The position numbers and the translations under genes are program-made. Of a DNA stretch of 64,000 bases, positions 43,167-51,975 are shown piece after piece. Origin of the DNA: DASXHY01 sp036272195. GTDB lineage: Bacteria; Verrucomicrobiota; Verrucomicrobiia; Limisphaerales; DASXHY01. The notes below the pieces were generated by a model. That model ran no database searches, was not told where the DNA came from, and saw only the letters and a list, made by a program, of their open reading frames with translations. The stretch is from the NCBI GenBank assembly GCA_036272195.1, contig DATAZE010000043.1, forward strand, positions 160,419-224,418, written 5' to 3'. How positions within the stretch are numbered: position 1 is the stretch's first letter; every line of letters starts with the position of its first letter.

Positions 43167-46100
43167 ATGATCGGTTTTATTGTAAAAAAATTCATCGGCT
43201 CGAAGAACGAGCGCGAAGTCAAAAGGTTGCGCCCGCTCGTTGGCAAAATCAACGAGATCGAGATCGGTTTGCAAAAGGTGCCGGATGAGGCGTTGCGCCA
43301 AAAAACCGCTGCATGGAAAGAGGAGCTTTCCCAGATTCAGGACAACGAGAAGCTCGCTGCGCGCCTAGAGGAAATCCTGCCGGAAGCCTTCGCGGTAGTG
43401 AAGAATGCCGCGCGGCGTTTGTGCGGTCAGGACGTCATCGTCCGCGGCCACCCGCTGAAATGGGAGATGGTTCATTTTGACGTGCAACTCATTGGCGGCA
43501 TGGGCTTGCATAAAGGAAAGATTGCGGAAATGGCCACCGGCGAAGGCAAGACGCTGGTCGGGACGTTGCCCGTTTACCTCAATGCACTCACGGGACGCGG
43601 TGTGCACGTGGTGACGGTGAATGATTACCTCGCGGCGCGCGACGGCGAATGGATGGGCGCGGTTTATAAATTTCTCGGCCTTACGGTTGGTTGCATTTTG
43701 CACGATCAGACGCCCAATGTGCGTCGTGAGCAATATGCCTGCGACATTACTTACGGCACGAACGCTGAATTCGGCTTTGATTATCTGCGCGACAACGGAA
43801 TGGCCACGCGCAAGGAAGACCAGGTGCAGCGCGGCCATTACTTCGCCATCGTGGACGAAGTGGACTCGATTCTCGTCGATGAAGCGCGCACGCCTTTGAT
43901 TATCAGCGGGCCGGCGGTAGTGACATTTGACGAGCAATACGGGAATTACAAATCGCAGGTCGAAGGGCTGTTTCACGGCCAGGAGCGTCTCACCAATCGA
44001 TATCTTTCCGAAGCCGCGGAGTTACTGAAAAAGTTGCACCCGGAAGATGGTTCGAACGTGAAGGACGCTGAGGCGCTGGAGCGGGAAATCGGCCTTCTGC
44101 TGTTCCGCGTCAAAACCGGCACGCCGAAATTCGAAGGTTTGATGAAGGTCCTGGAAAATCCGGAGAACCTCCGGCTCATGAACCAGGCCGAGTTGCATCT
44201 GCATTCCGACCAGAAAAAGACCGAGTTGTACGCGGAGAAGGAACAGCTTCTGTTCGCGATCGATGAAAAGAGCAATGAAGCCGATTTGACGGAAAAGGGC
44301 CGCAGCTTTCTGAGCCCGAAGGACCCGGACGCTTTCATGCTGCCGGATTTGACGACGTTATTGCACGAAATCGACACGAAGCCCGAGCTTGACCCGCGCC
44401 AGCGGATGGAGGCCAAGACGAAGCTGCAGGGAGAATTCGAAGCCAAGGCGCAGCGCATCCACGCGATTTCCCAATTGCTGAAGGCCTACACGCTTTACCA
44501 GAAGGACGTGCAATATGTGGTCCAGGAAAACAAGGTCATCATCGTCGACGAAAACACGGGCCGCCTGATGACGGGACGCCGCTGGAGCGATGGTTTGCAC
44601 CAGGCGGTCGAAGCCAAGGAAGGCGTGGCGATCGAGCGCGAGACGCAGACGCTGGCGACCATCACGATTCAGAATTATTTCCGGCTCTATCTTAAATTGG
44701 CGGGCATGACGGGCACGGCGGAAACGGAAGCGCAGGAATTTTTCGACATTTACAAATTGGGTGTGTTGGTGATTCCGACCAACCGGCCAGTGCAGCGCAA
44801 GGACGCGAACGACTCGGTTTACAAGACCAAGCGCGAGAAATACAACGCGGTCATCAAGGAAATCAAGGAAGTCCATGGCAAGGGCCGGCCGATTCTCGTC
44901 GGTACGATTTCGGTGGAAGTCAGTGAATTGCTTTCGCGCATGTTGAAGCGCGAGGGAATCATCCACTCGGTCCTGAACGCGAAATATCATCAGCAGGAAG
45001 CCGAGATCGTGGCGCGGGCCGGCCAACGCGGCGCGGTGACGATTGCCACGAACATGGCGGGCCGCGGCACGGACATCAAACTCGGCGAAGGAGTCGCGGA
45101 TTTGGGCGGCCTGCACGTGCTGGCCACCGAACGCCACGAATCCCGGCGCATTGACCGGCAGTTGCGCGGACGTTGCGCGCGCCAGGGTGATCCCGGTGCA
45201 TCGCACTTTTTCATTTCGCTTGAAGACGATTTGATGCGGCTATTCGGCGCGGACCGCATTGTTAAAATGATGGAGCGGATGGGCCTCGAAGAGGACCAGG
45301 AATTGGAGCATCCTTTGTTGAACCGCTCGGTGCAGAGCGCGCAAAAACGGGTCGAGGAGCACAACTTCCAGATCCGCAAACGCACGCTCGAATACGATGA
45401 CGTGATGAACAAGCAGCGCGAAGTCATTTACGGCTTCCGCAACGAGATCATTCACGCTGCTGACGTGCGCGACCGCCTCATGGATATCATGGAGGAAGTG
45501 GTCATCTCCAAGGTGGAGACCAACACGAGGGGTGATTTCAACCCCGAGGAATGGAACGTGCGCGGGTTGTCGGATTGGGTGAATCTCAATTTTCCGCTGG
45601 GCATTCCGGAGGCGGAAATCGTCAAGGCGGCGCAATCCGGCACGGAAGCGCCGGTGGCCGGTTCGTTGTTCGACGGTTTAAGCCCGGCGCAATTCGCGGT
45701 TTGCACCTTCATTTCTGACGCGGTCCGCAAGGCTTACGACCTGAAAATCAGCTTTGAGAATCCGGACGCATTGAAGGAAGTGGAGCGTTATACCATCCTG
45801 AGCGCGATTGACCGGTTGTGGCAGGAGCATCTTTACGAGATGGACAGCCTGCGTTACAGCATCGGCCTGCGCGGTTACGGCCAGCGCGATCCGCTCGTGG
45901 AATACAAGGCGGAGGGATACAAGATTTTCGACGAGTTGATGGTCAACATCAAAACGGAAATCTGCCACAACATTTTCCGCAGCGCGTCGAGCCTGATGGC
46001 GTTCGAAAATTTTCTGCGCAACATGCCGCAGCAGACGTCGCATCAGGCGGCGAGCGCATTCGGCGGCAGCACGACCGGCGAGGACAAAAAGCCGCAGCCC

Positions 46101-46241
46101 GGCAGCGATATGGTCAGCGAGGCGAACGAGGAGCTTTCCAAGGAAAAGCCGAAACCGAAACGGACCGGGCCCAAAGTTGGGCGCAACGATCCGTGTCCTT
46201 GCGGCAGTGGAAAAAAATACAAGGTTTGCTGCGGGAAGTGA
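43167..46241 (+). CDS. secA: Preprotein translocase ATPase SecA
   Basis: 1024 residues. Motor of the Sec pathway: it binds preproteins and drives them through SecYEG. Seen: MATGEGKTLVGTLPVYLNAL (Walker A), VDEVDSILVDEARTPLIISGP (DEAD-like), NMAGRGTDIKLGEGVADLGGLHVLATERHESRRIDRQLRGRCARQGDPG (helicase motifs V-VI), helical scaffold and wing, and a C-terminal zinc-binding tail (NDPCPCGSGKKYKVCCGK). Longer than E. coli SecA (about 900), because of inserts around residues 290-420. The many Lys/Glu-rich stretches near the end are usual. Confidence 0.97.
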   Translation: MIGFIVKKFIGSKNEREVKRLRPLVGKINEIEIGLQKVPDEALRQKTAAWKEELSQIQDNEKLAARLEEILPEAFAVVKNAARRLCGQDVIVRGHPLKWEMVHFDVQLIGGMGLHKGKIAEMATGEGKTLVGTLPVYLNALTGRGVHVVTVNDYLAARDGEWMGAVYKFLGLTVGCILHDQTPNVRREQYACDITYGTNAEFGFDYLRDNGMATRKEDQVQRGHYFAIVDEVDSILVDEARTPLIISGPAVVTFDEQYGNYKSQVEGLFHGQERLTNRYLSEAAELLKKLHPEDGSNVKDAEALEREIGLLLFRVKTGTPKFEGLMKVLENPENLRLMNQAELHLHSDQKKTELYAEKEQLLFAIDEKSNEADLTEKGRSFLSPKDPDAFMLPDLTTLLHEIDTKPELDPRQRMEAKTKLQGEFEAKAQRIHAISQLLKAYTLYQKDVQYVVQENKVIIVDENTGRLMTGRRWSDGLHQAVEAKEGVAIERETQTLATITIQNYFRLYLKLAGMTGTAETEAQEFFDIYKLGVLVIPTNRPVQRKDANDSVYKTKREKYNAVIKEIKEVHGKGRPILVGTISVEVSELLSRMLKREGIIHSVLNAKYHQQEAEIVARAGQRGAVTIATNMAGRGTDIKLGEGVADLGGLHVLATERHESRRIDRQLRGRCARQGDPGASHFFISLEDDLMRLFGADRIVKMMERMGLEEDQELEHPLLNRSVQSAQKRVEEHNFQIRKRTLEYDDVMNKQREVIYGFRNEIIHAADVRDRLMDIMEEVVISKVETNTRGDFNPEEWNVRGLSDWVNLNFPLGIPEAEIVKAAQSGTEAPVAGSLFDGLSPAQFAVCTFISDAVRKAYDLKISFENPDALKEVERYTILSAIDRLWQEHLYEMDSLRYSIGLRGYGQRDPLVEYKAEGYKIFDELMVNIKTEICHNIFRSASSLMAFENFLRNMPQQTSHQAASAFGGSTTGEDKKPQPGSDMVSEANEELSKEKPKPKRTGPKVGRNDPCPCGSGKKYKVCCGK

Positions 46242-46415
46242 CGAATGACGGATGGAGTTTTGGCCCCGGCTGGGCCATTTGTCATTGTCATTTAGCGGGT
46301 GGGTCGGAAATCGGCGCTTCGAGGGTGATAATTAAATTGTGTCTGTGTTTTTGCGGGCACAGGTAAAAAATCGCTTGCGGGCTTTGCGAGGGGCTGTCAT
46401 GAATTGGGTATTGTA

Positions 46416-46742
46416 ATGAAAAAGGCGATGACCATGTTGTCGTTGCGCGGCCGGACCTCCCGGCGCGTCTGGGCCGTGATCGGCCTGGTTCTCTTTCTTG
46501 CGCTTCAACTGGTTGCCTCTTCCGAACCGCTTCACAAACTGATTCACGCGGACGCGGATTCCGCCGATCATCATTGCGCGGTCACGTTGTTTTTGCAGGG
46601 GCAAGTGAACACGGCTGAGACCGTTTTGCCGCTGCTTGCGTTTGTTGCCGCTTTGTTTTTCCTTCTGCCGCTACTTCAATCGGCGGTGTTTTCTTCGTCC
46701 GATTATCGCTTTGTTCCCTCTCGCGCTCCGCCTCGTCGTTAG
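46416..46742 (+). CDS. Small membrane protein at the zinc uptake locus
   Basis: About 108 residues. Two hydrophobic segments (VWAVIGLVLFLALQLVASS and ETVLPLLAFVAALFFLLPLLQS). Between them is HKLIHADADSADHHCAVTLFLQGQ, a His/Asp/Cys-rich motif that could bind metal. The first protein of the cluster, 88 bases upstream of the porin. It may relay or sense zinc; the motif and position support this but no family role is proven. Start chosen at ATG (46416), preferred to a TTG four codons earlier. Confidence 0.6.
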   Translation: MKKAMTMLSLRGRTSRRVWAVIGLVLFLALQLVASSEPLHKLIHADADSADHHCAVTLFLQGQVNTAETVLPLLAFVAALFFLLPLLQSAVFSSSDYRFVPSRAPPRR

Positions 46743-46830
46743 TTTCCCCACCGGTGCAGTTCAGTAAGTGGTCTGGCTCCGCATGGCGGCGTCAGATCTT
46801 GTGAAACTAAAAATCTTTGACGGAGAAATT

Positions 46831-48282
46831 ATGAAAAAAATTTTAGCTTTGCTGTGCCTTGGCCTGGTTGTGCCAATGGCGCAGGCGCAGGAAACAAATG
46901 AGGTGGAGCAGTTGAAGCAGCAGATGCTGCAGATGCAGGAAAATTTTGAGAAAGAAAGGAGCGAAGATCGGCAGTTGATACAGTCGCTTTCAAAGAAAGT
47001 CGATGAGTTGTCCCGGGAGAAGCAGGTGCAGGCGGCGACAACTTCGGCGCCGCCGTCGGTTGCCACTGCTCCCGCGGCACAGGTAACGCCGGAGCAGGTG
47101 AAGGAATTGAACGAGAAGGTGGATTCGGTCGTCGAGGCGCAGACGAAGGTTCGTCCAAGTGAATTCAATCCAGCCATCGGACTGGTGGGAGAGACGCTTT
47201 TTTCCTACCGCAGCAAAGGTTCGGATCAAACCGGCAGCGATCGTCCGGGCGGGTTTGATGTCTTCCAGCGCTCGGTCGAATTAAACATCGCGGCGTCGGT
47301 GGACCCATTCGCCGAAGGCTACGCGGTGCTCAACGCCTCGGCAGATGCGCGCTCGGGTGAGGCCAACATCGGCGTCGAAGAAGCGGCGTTGCAAACCACG
47401 TCGTTGCCGTGGAATTTGCAATTGAAAGCGGGCCGGTTCTTTGGAGAGTTTGGAAAACTGTCTTACATCCACGATCACGAACTGCCGTTCGTGAATCGTC
47501 CGCTGGCCCTTGACCAGTATATCGGCGGTGAGTCCAGGACGGACGGCGCGCAATTGAACTGGCTGCCGCCATTGCCACATTATTTCAGCCTCACCTTGGG
47601 TTTGGGGAATGGGTTCGGTGGCGATAGTCCGCTCAACAACCCGGGCACTTACCGTGCTTTAAGCGGATTCAATTATTTTGGCCGGGCTTCGACCTATTTT
47701 GATGTTACGCCCAACATTGAATTGGAAACCGGCATTTCAGGATTGATTAATCCGACCACGCAAGACCGTGGCGGTGTCCTCGTGCAGCCCAACGGCAGCA
47801 CTCTGACTGAAAAGGAGCGGCGCGTTGCAGGCTTCGACCTTAGGCTGAGCTATGTTCCATTGCGGAACAATCAGTTCCAACGGCTGGACTGGGGCACCGA
47901 AGTGCTTTATAGCGACAGCCGCTACCTGACGGACCCCGACGGCAGCCTGAATCCGGACGGTCCTGCGCCCGGATTGAACGGCGACGAGTTCAAAAAATCC
48001 ATCGGCTCGCTCGGAATGTATTCCTACGTGACTTACAAATGGCACCGGCAATGGAGTGGCGGATTTCTGTTCGATTACGTTCAGAGCGCGCAGAACCACA
48101 ATGATGAGACGTTCGCTTATTCGCCGTATATCACCTGGGCGCTCAGCCATTGGGACCAGTTGCGCCTCCAATACACGCACACGGATCATAATGCCTTGTC
48201 CGGACTGAAATCAGATGACGCCATCTATCTGCAATGGGCGTGGATCATCGGCGCGCATTCCCACGGCTGGCAATCACGCTGA
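46831..48282 (+). CDS. Outer-membrane porin-like protein of the zinc uptake locus
   Basis: About 483 residues. Signal peptide MKKILALLCLGLVVPMAQAQ, a coiled coil (about 22-62; EVEQLKQQMLQMQENFEKERSEDRQLIQSLSKKVDELSR) and a linker, then a beta-barrel-like domain: alternating aromatic strands such as FGEFGKLSYIHDHELPFVNRPLAL, HYFSLTLGLGNGFGG and LRLQYTHTDHNALSG, ending in a terminal aromatic strand. This coiled-coil-plus-barrel layout is typical of verrucomicrobial/planctomycetal OprP-like and OmpA-like porins. Probably admits metal-containing ligands; specificity not visible. Start ATG at 46831; longer upstream frames ignored. Followed by the binding-protein gene 20 bases later. Confidence 0.75.
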   Translation: MKKILALLCLGLVVPMAQAQETNEVEQLKQQMLQMQENFEKERSEDRQLIQSLSKKVDELSREKQVQAATTSAPPSVATAPAAQVTPEQVKELNEKVDSVVEAQTKVRPSEFNPAIGLVGETLFSYRSKGSDQTGSDRPGGFDVFQRSVELNIAASVDPFAEGYAVLNASADARSGEANIGVEEAALQTTSLPWNLQLKAGRFFGEFGKLSYIHDHELPFVNRPLALDQYIGGESRTDGAQLNWLPPLPHYFSLTLGLGNGFGGDSPLNNPGTYRALSGFNYFGRASTYFDVTPNIELETGISGLINPTTQDRGGVLVQPNGSTLTEKERRVAGFDLRLSYVPLRNNQFQRLDWGTEVLYSDSRYLTDPDGSLNPDGPAPGLNGDEFKKSIGSLGMYSYVTYKWHRQWSGGFLFDYVQSAQNHNDETFAYSPYITWALSHWDQLRLQYTHTDHNALSGLKSDDAIYLQWAWIIGAHSHGWQSR

Positions 48283-48302
48283 AACGAAAAGGAAATTTGA
48301 TC

Positions 48303-49220
48303 ATGAATACGAAATTATTTTGTCTGTTATCTCTCGTCACGGCCATAGCCTTTGCGGCAATGCCCGCTTATGCCGCGGACAAGGTCCGCGTCGTGACAAC
48401 GTTGACCGATCTCGCGGATTTGACGCGCAACATCGGTGGTGAACACGTTGAGGTTTTCAGCCTGGCAACTGGCGTCGAGGACACACACGGCGTTCCGATG
48501 AAGCCGAGTTTTGTGCCCAGGCTGAATCGAGCCGACATGCTGGTGTTGGTTGGGTTCGGCTGCGAGCACGCGTTTCTGCCCGCGTTGCTGGAGGCAAGTA
48601 AAAATCCCCGCATTCAATATGGCAAACCTGGTTATGTAGATTGCGCGAAGGGCGTCGTGCCGCTGGAAGTGCCGAAATCGACTGACCACTCCGAAGGCGA
48701 TGTGCATCCTTACGGCAACCCTCACTATATGCTCGACCCCGTGCTTGCGAAAACCGCGGTCCAGAATATCTACGATGGGCTGGTCGCGGTGGCGCCGCAA
48801 TACCGGGAGGACTTCACACGCAATCGTGATGCCTACCTCGCGAAACTGGACGCGAAAATTGCGGAATGGGAAGAAGCCATGAAACCGCTAAAGGGCGCCA
48901 AGTTTGTTTCCTATCACGAGCACTGGCCGTATTTCGCGAGCCGATTCAACCTCGTGTACTTCGGGACCATTGAACTCAAGCCCGGCATCGATCCGACCCC
49001 GCGCCACATCACGGAGCTGGTTTCATCGATGAAAGCCGAGCACGTCGGCATCGTTGTGCGCGAGCCGCAGTTTCCGGAAAAAGTGCCGAGTCTCATCGCG
49101 CAGCAAACGGACGCAAAGCTTATCAAGCTGCCGATCATGCCCGGCGGTGTGGCTAACACGAGCACGTATATCGAGATGATGGATTACATCATTCATTCGT
49201 TTGTGAGCACCGTAAAATAA
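48303..49220 (+). CDS. ZnuA-type metal-binding periplasmic protein (first copy)
   Basis: About 305 residues; signal peptide ending PAYAA. Features of cluster A-I metal binding proteins: VVTTLTDLADLTRNIGGEHVEV, DTHGVPMKPSFVPRLNRADMLVLVGFGCEHAFLPALLEAS, a His in VHPYGNPHYMLDP, SYHEHWPYFASRFN and a final acidic residue in GGVANTSTYIEMMDYI. Ligands expected: His (DTHG), His (NPHY), His (YHEHW) and Glu or Asp near the end. Zinc or manganese carrier that delivers to the permease encoded downstream. Confidence 0.9.
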   Translation: MNTKLFCLLSLVTAIAFAAMPAYAADKVRVVTTLTDLADLTRNIGGEHVEVFSLATGVEDTHGVPMKPSFVPRLNRADMLVLVGFGCEHAFLPALLEASKNPRIQYGKPGYVDCAKGVVPLEVPKSTDHSEGDVHPYGNPHYMLDPVLAKTAVQNIYDGLVAVAPQYREDFTRNRDAYLAKLDAKIAEWEEAMKPLKGAKFVSYHEHWPYFASRFNLVYFGTIELKPGIDPTPRHITELVSSMKAEHVGIVVREPQFPEKVPSLIAQQTDAKLIKLPIMPGGVANTSTYIEMMDYIIHSFVSTVK

Positions 49221-49264
49221 ATCGTGACGCGCCTGCCCGGCGGTGTCCGGGCAGGCTCCGCTAT

Positions 49265-49966
49265 ATGAGTGAAAAACTGATAACGTTCGAGAACCTGGCC
49301 ATCGGCTATGAGAACCATGCCGTGATGTCGGGCATTTCTCTTTCCATCGCGCGCTCCAGCTTCACGGCAATCCTGGGTGCCAATGGTTCGGGAAAATCCA
49401 CTCTGTTGAAGACTTTGTTGGGAATTCAGCCGCCGATCGCCGGTAAAATTCTATGCCCCGGTCAGGCGGTGTTCGGTTATGTGCCGCAAAGCGTGGAATT
49501 AGATACGCTGTATCCGTTGACGGGATTTGATGTGGCGCTGATGGGCGTCTATGGACGCATCCGGCCGGGCGGGTTGGTGTCGTGGCAGGAGCGGAACTTC
49601 GTGCATGAATGCCTGCGCGCGACGGCGGCGGACCAATTTTCGCGAAAGAAATTCAGCCAACTTTCCGGCGGGCAAAAGCAACGGGTGCTCATCGCCCGGG
49701 CGCTTGCAACCCGGCCCGATATTCTTGTGCTGGATGAACCGACCGCCGGCGTGGACGTGGCGGCAACGCATGCGTTGCTGGAGTTCATTTCGCAAATTCA
49801 TCAGGAGCGGAAATTGACGATCCTGTTGGTGACGCACGATTTGCCATTGGTGCGAAAACACGCTGAACAAGTCATCTGGCTGCACGAGGGAAAGATTTTG
49901 CACGGAACCGTTGCGGAATTGCTCACGCCACAGCGCATGGCGGAAATTTTTGAGATAGAGCTTTAA
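49265..49966 (+). CDS. znuC: Metal ABC transporter ATP-binding protein
   Basis: 233 residues. Walker A GANGSGKSTLLK, signature LSGGQKQRVLIARALATRPDILVLDEPTAGVD, and H-switch VTHDLPL. Closest in style to ZnuC/MntB-type ATPases of the zinc/manganese/iron class. It follows the first binding protein by 44 bases and is followed by the permease after one base. Zinc is favoured by the two ZnuA-like proteins, but manganese cannot be excluded. Confidence 0.9.
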   Translation: MSEKLITFENLAIGYENHAVMSGISLSIARSSFTAILGANGSGKSTLLKTLLGIQPPIAGKILCPGQAVFGYVPQSVELDTLYPLTGFDVALMGVYGRIRPGGLVSWQERNFVHECLRATAADQFSRKKFSQLSGGQKQRVLIARALATRPDILVLDEPTAGVDVAATHALLEFISQIHQERKLTILLVTHDLPLVRKHAEQVIWLHEGKILHGTVAELLTPQRMAEIFEIEL

Positions 49967-49967
49967 A

Positions 49968-50858
49968 ATGGAAACACTGCGCCAAATTCTTTCTCCGGAT
50001 TTCCTGCTGCGAAATTCCGTCTATACGAGCGTTATGGTCGGTTTTATTTGCCCGCTCGTTGGGGTTTACCTGGTCTTGCGTCGCCTGGTGTTTATGGGAG
50101 TGGCGTTGCCACAGATTTCATCCACCGGCGTTGCGGTTGCTCTTTCGCTGCCGCTGTGGTTCGGCATCAACGTCACGGAGCACGGCGCGCATAGCGAGCA
50201 CTTGCTGGCGTTCGTGGGTTCGACTGTTTTTTCGCTCATCGCCATTCTGGTGCTCGCCTTCATGGAACGGCGCGGACGCGGATTGCCCGAGGGCCGGTTG
50301 GGCACTGCTTATGTCGTCGCCGCTGCGTTGAGCATTCTTTTATTGTCCAAAAACCGTTTTGGCGAGGCTGGTTGGCTGGACTTGTTGAAAGGTGAGGTAA
50401 TCACGATTTCGAATTTTGACCTGACACTGACGGCTGTGGCGCTCGCGCTGGTGTTGGCGGTGCTGGGAATTTTCCATAAGGAGTTATTGCTCGTCTCATT
50501 CGATCGGGCGCTCGCTGTGACGTTGCGAAAAAAAGTCGTGTTGTGGGATGCGGTGATGTATTTGTTAATTGGATTTACCGTCTCAATTGCGGTGCTGAGC
50601 GTCGGTCCGTTGATTGCATTTGGTTTTCTCCTGATTCCGGTGCTGACGGTGCGATTGTTTGCGCGGAATATGCGGCAGTTTACAATTACCGCTTCGCTGG
50701 TGGGCGGCGTCGCATCGTTTTTGGGTTTTTTGGCCGCTTATCAATGGGATTTGCCGGTTGGTCCGACGGATGTAGTCCTGTTGGGAATTATTTTCGCGGC
50801 GGTGTGGATCGGACATGGTTTGGTAAAGATTTTCAAAAAAGAACGGCGTGAAACCTGA
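49968..50858 (+). CDS. znuB: Metal ABC transporter permease (ZnuB/ABC-3 family)
   Basis: 296 residues with about eight membrane segments (FLLRNSVYTSVMVGFICPLVGVYLVLRRLVFMGVALPQISSTGVAVA matches the ABC-3 family start; later LSVGPLIAFGFLLIPVLTVRLFAR). Forms the membrane channel for the adjacent ATPase. Its frame starts one base after the znuC stop, so the two are coupled. Confidence 0.9.
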   Translation: METLRQILSPDFLLRNSVYTSVMVGFICPLVGVYLVLRRLVFMGVALPQISSTGVAVALSLPLWFGINVTEHGAHSEHLLAFVGSTVFSLIAILVLAFMERRGRGLPEGRLGTAYVVAAALSILLLSKNRFGEAGWLDLLKGEVITISNFDLTLTAVALALVLAVLGIFHKELLLVSFDRALAVTLRKKVVLWDAVMYLLIGFTVSIAVLSVGPLIAFGFLLIPVLTVRLFARNMRQFTITASLVGGVASFLGFLAAYQWDLPVGPTDVVLLGIIFAAVWIGHGLVKIFKKERRET

Positions 50859-50909
50859 CGTCAATCGCTTTCTGAATCGTGAAATAGTTGCGATAATGCG
50901 CGGCGTATC

Positions 50910-51821
50910 ATGAGATATATTTTACTTCCACTGCTCGCGCTGGCTTTGACCGCATCGATGGCGCAGGCGAAACTCAACGTGGTGGCCACGACCGGCGACC
51001 TGGGTTCCATTGCGCAGGAAATCGGAGGCGATCGCATTGAACTCGAAGTGCTCGGGAAGCCGACGGAAGACCCGCATTCAGTGAGTGCGAAGCCGGATTT
51101 CATTGTGAAATTGAGCCATGCGGACGTGGTGGTTGAAGGCGGGGCGGGATTGGAGACCGGCTGGCTGCCGACGCTATTGGAACAGGCCCACAACAGCAAA
51201 ATCGTGACGGGTGCGCCCGGCCACATTTCATGCGCGACTGGTGTGCCGTTGCTGAATGTGCCCGCCAAATTGGACCGTTCGGGCGGCGGTATTCACGCCG
51301 CGGGCAATCCGCATTATGTCATCGCGCCTTCCAATGCGAAGATTGTCGCCAAAAACATAGCGGAAGGCTTTTGCAACGGCGACCCGGAATCGGCCGATTT
51401 TTATCGTGCGAACCTGAAAAAGTTTGATGGTGAGATCGACGCGAAATTGATCGAATGGCACAAGGCGTTGGATCCGTTCAAGGGGAGAAGGATGGTGGCG
51501 TATCACGATTCGTGGCCATATTTTGCGAAGGAGTTCGGCTTGAAAATCGATTTGTTTCTGGAACCAAAGCCTGGCGTTCCGCCGACGCCCGCTCATCTCG
51601 CGCAGGCCATCGCGAAAATGAAGCAGGAGAACGCAGTCGTGATCATTGTGGATCCGTATGCCGATCGGAATGCGGCCCAGACGGCGGCGCGCGACATCAA
51701 TGCTTGGATCGTGGACCTGACGCAATTTCCGGGAGGCATCAAGCACACTGAGGGCGGCTACATTCCAATGATGGACGAACTCGTGAAAAGATTGACGCAA
51801 GCCCTGGCCGGGAACGTTTGA
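50910..51821 (+). CDS. ZnuA-type metal-binding periplasmic protein (second copy)
   Basis: 303 residues. Signal peptide ALTASMAQA; LNVVATTGDLGSIAQEIGGDRIELEVLGKPTEDPHSVSAKP, then SHADVVVEGGAGLETGWLPTLLEQA, a His in GGGIHAAGNPHYVIAP, AYHDSWPYFAKEFGL and GGIKHTEGGYIPMMDELV. Ligand residues are again conserved, with TEDPHS in place of DTHG. Two binding proteins for one ATPase/permease pair suggest either two metals or staged capture. The gene lies 51 bases downstream of znuB. Confidence 0.9.
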   Translation: MRYILLPLLALALTASMAQAKLNVVATTGDLGSIAQEIGGDRIELEVLGKPTEDPHSVSAKPDFIVKLSHADVVVEGGAGLETGWLPTLLEQAHNSKIVTGAPGHISCATGVPLLNVPAKLDRSGGGIHAAGNPHYVIAPSNAKIVAKNIAEGFCNGDPESADFYRANLKKFDGEIDAKLIEWHKALDPFKGRRMVAYHDSWPYFAKEFGLKIDLFLEPKPGVPPTPAHLAQAIAKMKQENAVVIIVDPYADRNAAQTAARDINAWIVDLTQFPGGIKHTEGGYIPMMDELVKRLTQALAGNV

Positions 51822-51831
51822 GTTTGCGCCG

Positions 51832-51975
51832 ATGGTGCGTGTCAAGTATCGCGCGCGGGTTTTGGCGTTATTGGCAATCGGCGGGATAGCTGTTACGGTG
51901 GCGGGTGTGCTTGGGTTTTATACCGCATACCGACTGAAAGTGCCGCGACCGTGGCCAGATTGCACAACAGGCTGA
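51832..51975 (+). CDS. Small single-span membrane protein
   Basis: 47 residues: MVRVKYRARVLALLAIGGIAVTVAGVLGFYTAYRLKVPRPWPDCTTG. Basic N-terminus, one membrane span (about 11-31), short tail. It follows the binding-protein gene closely and its TGA overlaps the ATG of the degenerate ABC protein by one base (TGATG), so the two are coupled. Too short for homology; its position argues for a subunit or anchor of the ABC protein. Confidence 0.55.
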   Translation: MVRVKYRARVLALLAIGGIAVTVAGVLGFYTAYRLKVPRPWPDCTTG

